This document shows positions 60,191 to 64,000 of a DNA stretch of 64,000 nt, in pieces; position 1 is the stretch's first letter; each line of letters starts with the position of its first letter. The notes under the pieces were generated by a model. It had not been told where the DNA came from. It saw only the letters and a list, made by a program, of their open reading frames with translations, and did not search any database. The position numbers and the translations under genes were made by a program. Origin of the DNA: Paramecium octaurelia. Lineage: Eukaryota; Ciliophora; Oligohymenophorea; Peniculida; Parameciidae. The stretch is from positions 68,627 through 132,626 of the forward strand of contig CAJJDP010000064.1 of NCBI GenBank assembly GCA_905182995.1, read 5' to 3'.

Positions 60191-60544
60191 ATGCAACGAA
60201 TTATAAACAACATGAATGAGATTTCAAAACCAGTGTCCACTTCACCAGTCAAAAGGAGATTACGGATTTAATCAAATCGGATTGACTATAGGAAGAATAT
60301 GAGTATGGTGGAAAATCATTCCAATAAGCATATTACTGAGCCCAACAACATAGAAAATAAGAAATTGTTCCATATAAAAGCTAATCGAAAGATGTCTCAA
60401 GATCAGATGCATTCTAAATCTCCTCCCATGTTACCATCACTATTTGAAATCACCTTTTAGAATCCATTTTTAGGACAATTCTCCTAAAGAAAATATTAAC
60501 GACCAACAGAATTTTAAGCCATAGTATACAAACGAAAATCATGA
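60191..60544 (+). CDS. Small basic hypothetical protein (copy 2)
   Basis: Same 117-aa gene as at 58794-59147, shifted by 1,397. See that entry. One of the two is probably an assembly duplicate. Confidence 0.55.
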
Positions 60545-60563
60545 CTAATTTAATTAATTATTA

Positions 60564-62078
<1,515 letters not shown>

Positions 62079-62086
62079 AATAATTA

Positions 62087-64000
62087 ATGAGATAAGTACA
62101 AGGACTGAATAGGGTTCCAAGTGTTGAGAATTACGATCTATTCAATAAGATATATTAAAAGTCTAAGTTAGCAAGAACTTAGCAATCTTCTTAAGATTTA
62201 CTTTATGAGGGAGATCAGTATCGGATTTAACAAAGCTAATAAATGTTGGTTGAGTATCTAAAAGATCTCAATGAGATGATTGAAGATGTAGTAAGATTAG
62301 TCGATTAACTACATTCACTTAATGAATTAGAAGTAAATAGTCTTTTCTAACATCTCAAAAAACAATTGAGGAATTTGAAGTAAGTCATCTAAGCGATAAT
62401 GGATCTCATGTTGGGAAAGGGCAAGTCTCCATTTTAAGCTTAAAAACCTTCACATGTCAATATTGTCATGGTTAACACTATTAGAACATACTTGGTAGAT
62501 GTGTATATTCCAAATTTGTTGGAGACAGCTAAATATGCTTTAGATAATTTTGAAGGCTACAAAGAAACGTTTTTAAAAGATATCAAAATAGCCTCTACTT
62601 AATTAATTATGATAAATCTGATCTTTGGGGCATCAGTTGATATTGACAAAAACTCTCTTTTCTCTCTTGATAAGAATCACAAGGATTGGAAAGAATTATA
62701 TTTAATCTGTGAAAGGAAATCTTTGGGAGATGTTGAGAGAATAAACCAATCGTTTGATAATTTTGCAAACACTATATTAATTGGTCATGCCATCATGGGA
62801 AAAAACAGTAGATTCAAAAATGAAATACTCAAAAAATTATAGTTAGCAATTAATAGTGTTTATTATCAAATCTTCGATGCCAAGAAAGAAGCATTCACAA
62901 ACATGAGTTAAATGAAAGCTTAAAATGCTATAGAAGTAATGAATATGATTGAAACACCTGCAATTAAGAAAATTATGGCCATGGCTTATCCAAAAATTAA
63001 AGTTAACTGTAAAATATACATTGACCCTGTTGTCACACCAATATCTATTTAATGGGTTAATTAATAATTAAAAGTTGGATAACTAAATAGAATAACTACA
63101 TAGCAAATGAAATTGATAAATGAAGAATTGCATCTTGATCCAAATGCAAAATCTATTTTACATAAATTCGATCCATAAAAATTAAGAATTAGAATTTTAT
63201 GCAATTCTTCTATTGATGACACCAGCAGTTCATGGTTCTCTAATTCTTAATAACATATTTTGCATGACACAATTTTAATACATATTCATGGAGGTGGATT
63301 CATAGCTCATTCTAGTTCAAGTCATTAATCTTACACTAGGGAATGGGCTATTAGATTGGGAATTCCAATTTTCTCTATTGATTATTCTTTGGCACCTAAA
63401 TATCCTTATCCACAAGGCCTAGATGATGTTTGGTAAGCCTACAATTGGATTTTAATTTATTGTTACAAACATTTTGGTATCTTTATAAGTTAATTAATAT
63501 CTTATAGATATCCAACCAAAACGAATCATTGTAGCAGGTGACTCTGCAGGAGGTAATTTAGCTTGCGCGTTAACAGGTTTAGCAATTAAAATGGGGCAGA
63601 GAGTTCCTGATGGATTATTTATGGCCTATCCTGCTTTGGATCTCAGATTTAATTTTACTCCATCCTATTTGCATGCGTTGACCGACAAAATTATTAGTCA
63701 TACTATATTGGGAATTTGCGTTGAATCTTATGCTTCTAATCCATTAACATAATTAAGTAGCGATCCTTTTATTAACCCTATGATGTTATCAGATGAAATT
63801 CTTGCTAAATTCCCTCCTACTAGATTGATGTGTGGTACCAAGGATCCCTTACATGATAACACTTGGGCTTTTGCATCAAGACTTCTGTAATTTAAATATA
63901 TATATCTATAGAAAACTCAAAAAAAATGTGCAATTTACAATTTATGAATAAATTTGTCACGGGTTTTTATGTTACAAAACAATTAAAGGCATGTAAGAAA
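62087..64000 (+). CDS. Hormone-sensitive-lipase-like hydrolase (3' end beyond window)
   Basis: About 620 residues are visible, with introns of 31 and 25 nt. The N-terminal 330 residues are helical and match the HSL N-terminal type (IRTYLVDVYIPNLLETAKYA). The alpha/beta-hydrolase part has HIHGGGFIAHSSSSH (oxyanion hole, about residue 401), then SIDYSLAPKYPYP, and the nucleophile motif VAGDSAGGNLACAL (about 474). The catalytic aspartate region is CGTKDPLHDN, and the histidine lies in ICHGFL near the window end. HSL-type enzymes hydrolyse diacylglycerol, steryl esters or other lipid esters. The first Met is only 8 bp from the katanin start on the other strand; a Met at 62222 is an alternative. 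Confidence 0.9.

Overview
The window reads as macronuclear DNA of a ciliate, almost certainly Paramecium. Nearly every real gene is interrupted by TAA and TAG when read with the standard code, and becomes one long frame when both are read as glutamine, with TGA as the only stop. Genes carry tiny introns, mostly 19-36 nt with GT(A)...(T)AG ends. The DNA is very AT-rich and genes sit tens of bases apart. I rebuilt gene models by hand and checked that exon lengths are divisible by three. Two models miss this by exactly one base and are reported as apparent frameshifts.

Layout. 1-8,500 (all minus): trichocyst-matrix-like secretory protein (cut by the window edge), NAP-family histone chaperone, Ser/Thr kinase, mitochondrial carrier, and a TPR protein with a Pro/Gln-rich tail. 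8,700-9,760: a decayed locus. 10,055-18,175 (plus): a 1,285-aa membrane-anchored surface-type protein, a coiled-coil protein and a 1,065-aa RAP-like protein. 18,478-23,315: a coiled-coil protein, a bZIP-like protein with a cysteine cluster, a two-CXC (LIN54/tesmin type) protein and SAR1. 23,692-27,869 (minus): a two-domain cation channel and a multi-pass membrane protein. 28,983-35,130 (minus): two secreted cysteine-rich paralogues, a small protein, RPB10, a secreted hypothetical and a WD-repeat protein. 35,506-42,393: a tandem ubiquitin-like protein ending in Arg-Gly-Gly plus three residues, an NAK-type kinase, a Sec14-like protein, a coiled-coil protein, an RBR ubiquitin ligase with membrane segments and a small protein. 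42,439-52,369 (plus): SMC2, a coiled-coil protein, a P4-ATPase flippase and three small hypotheticals. 52,580-57,960: a second mitochondrial carrier, a HEAT-like protein and a DENN protein. 58,794-64,000: a small hypothetical, a KATNAL2-type katanin and a hormone-sensitive-lipase-like hydrolase that runs off the end.

The genes are ordinary eukaryotic housekeeping and ciliate-specific genes, not an operon; they cover chromatin and chromosome work, membrane traffic, mitochondrial transport, ubiquitin and signalling. There is no RNA gene, CRISPR array or recognisable mobile element. The largest structural oddity is a 1,396-bp exact direct repeat separated by a single N (58,454-61,246), which looks like an assembly join, so two genes appear twice. 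The most unusual coding sequence is the tandem ubiquitin-like protein.
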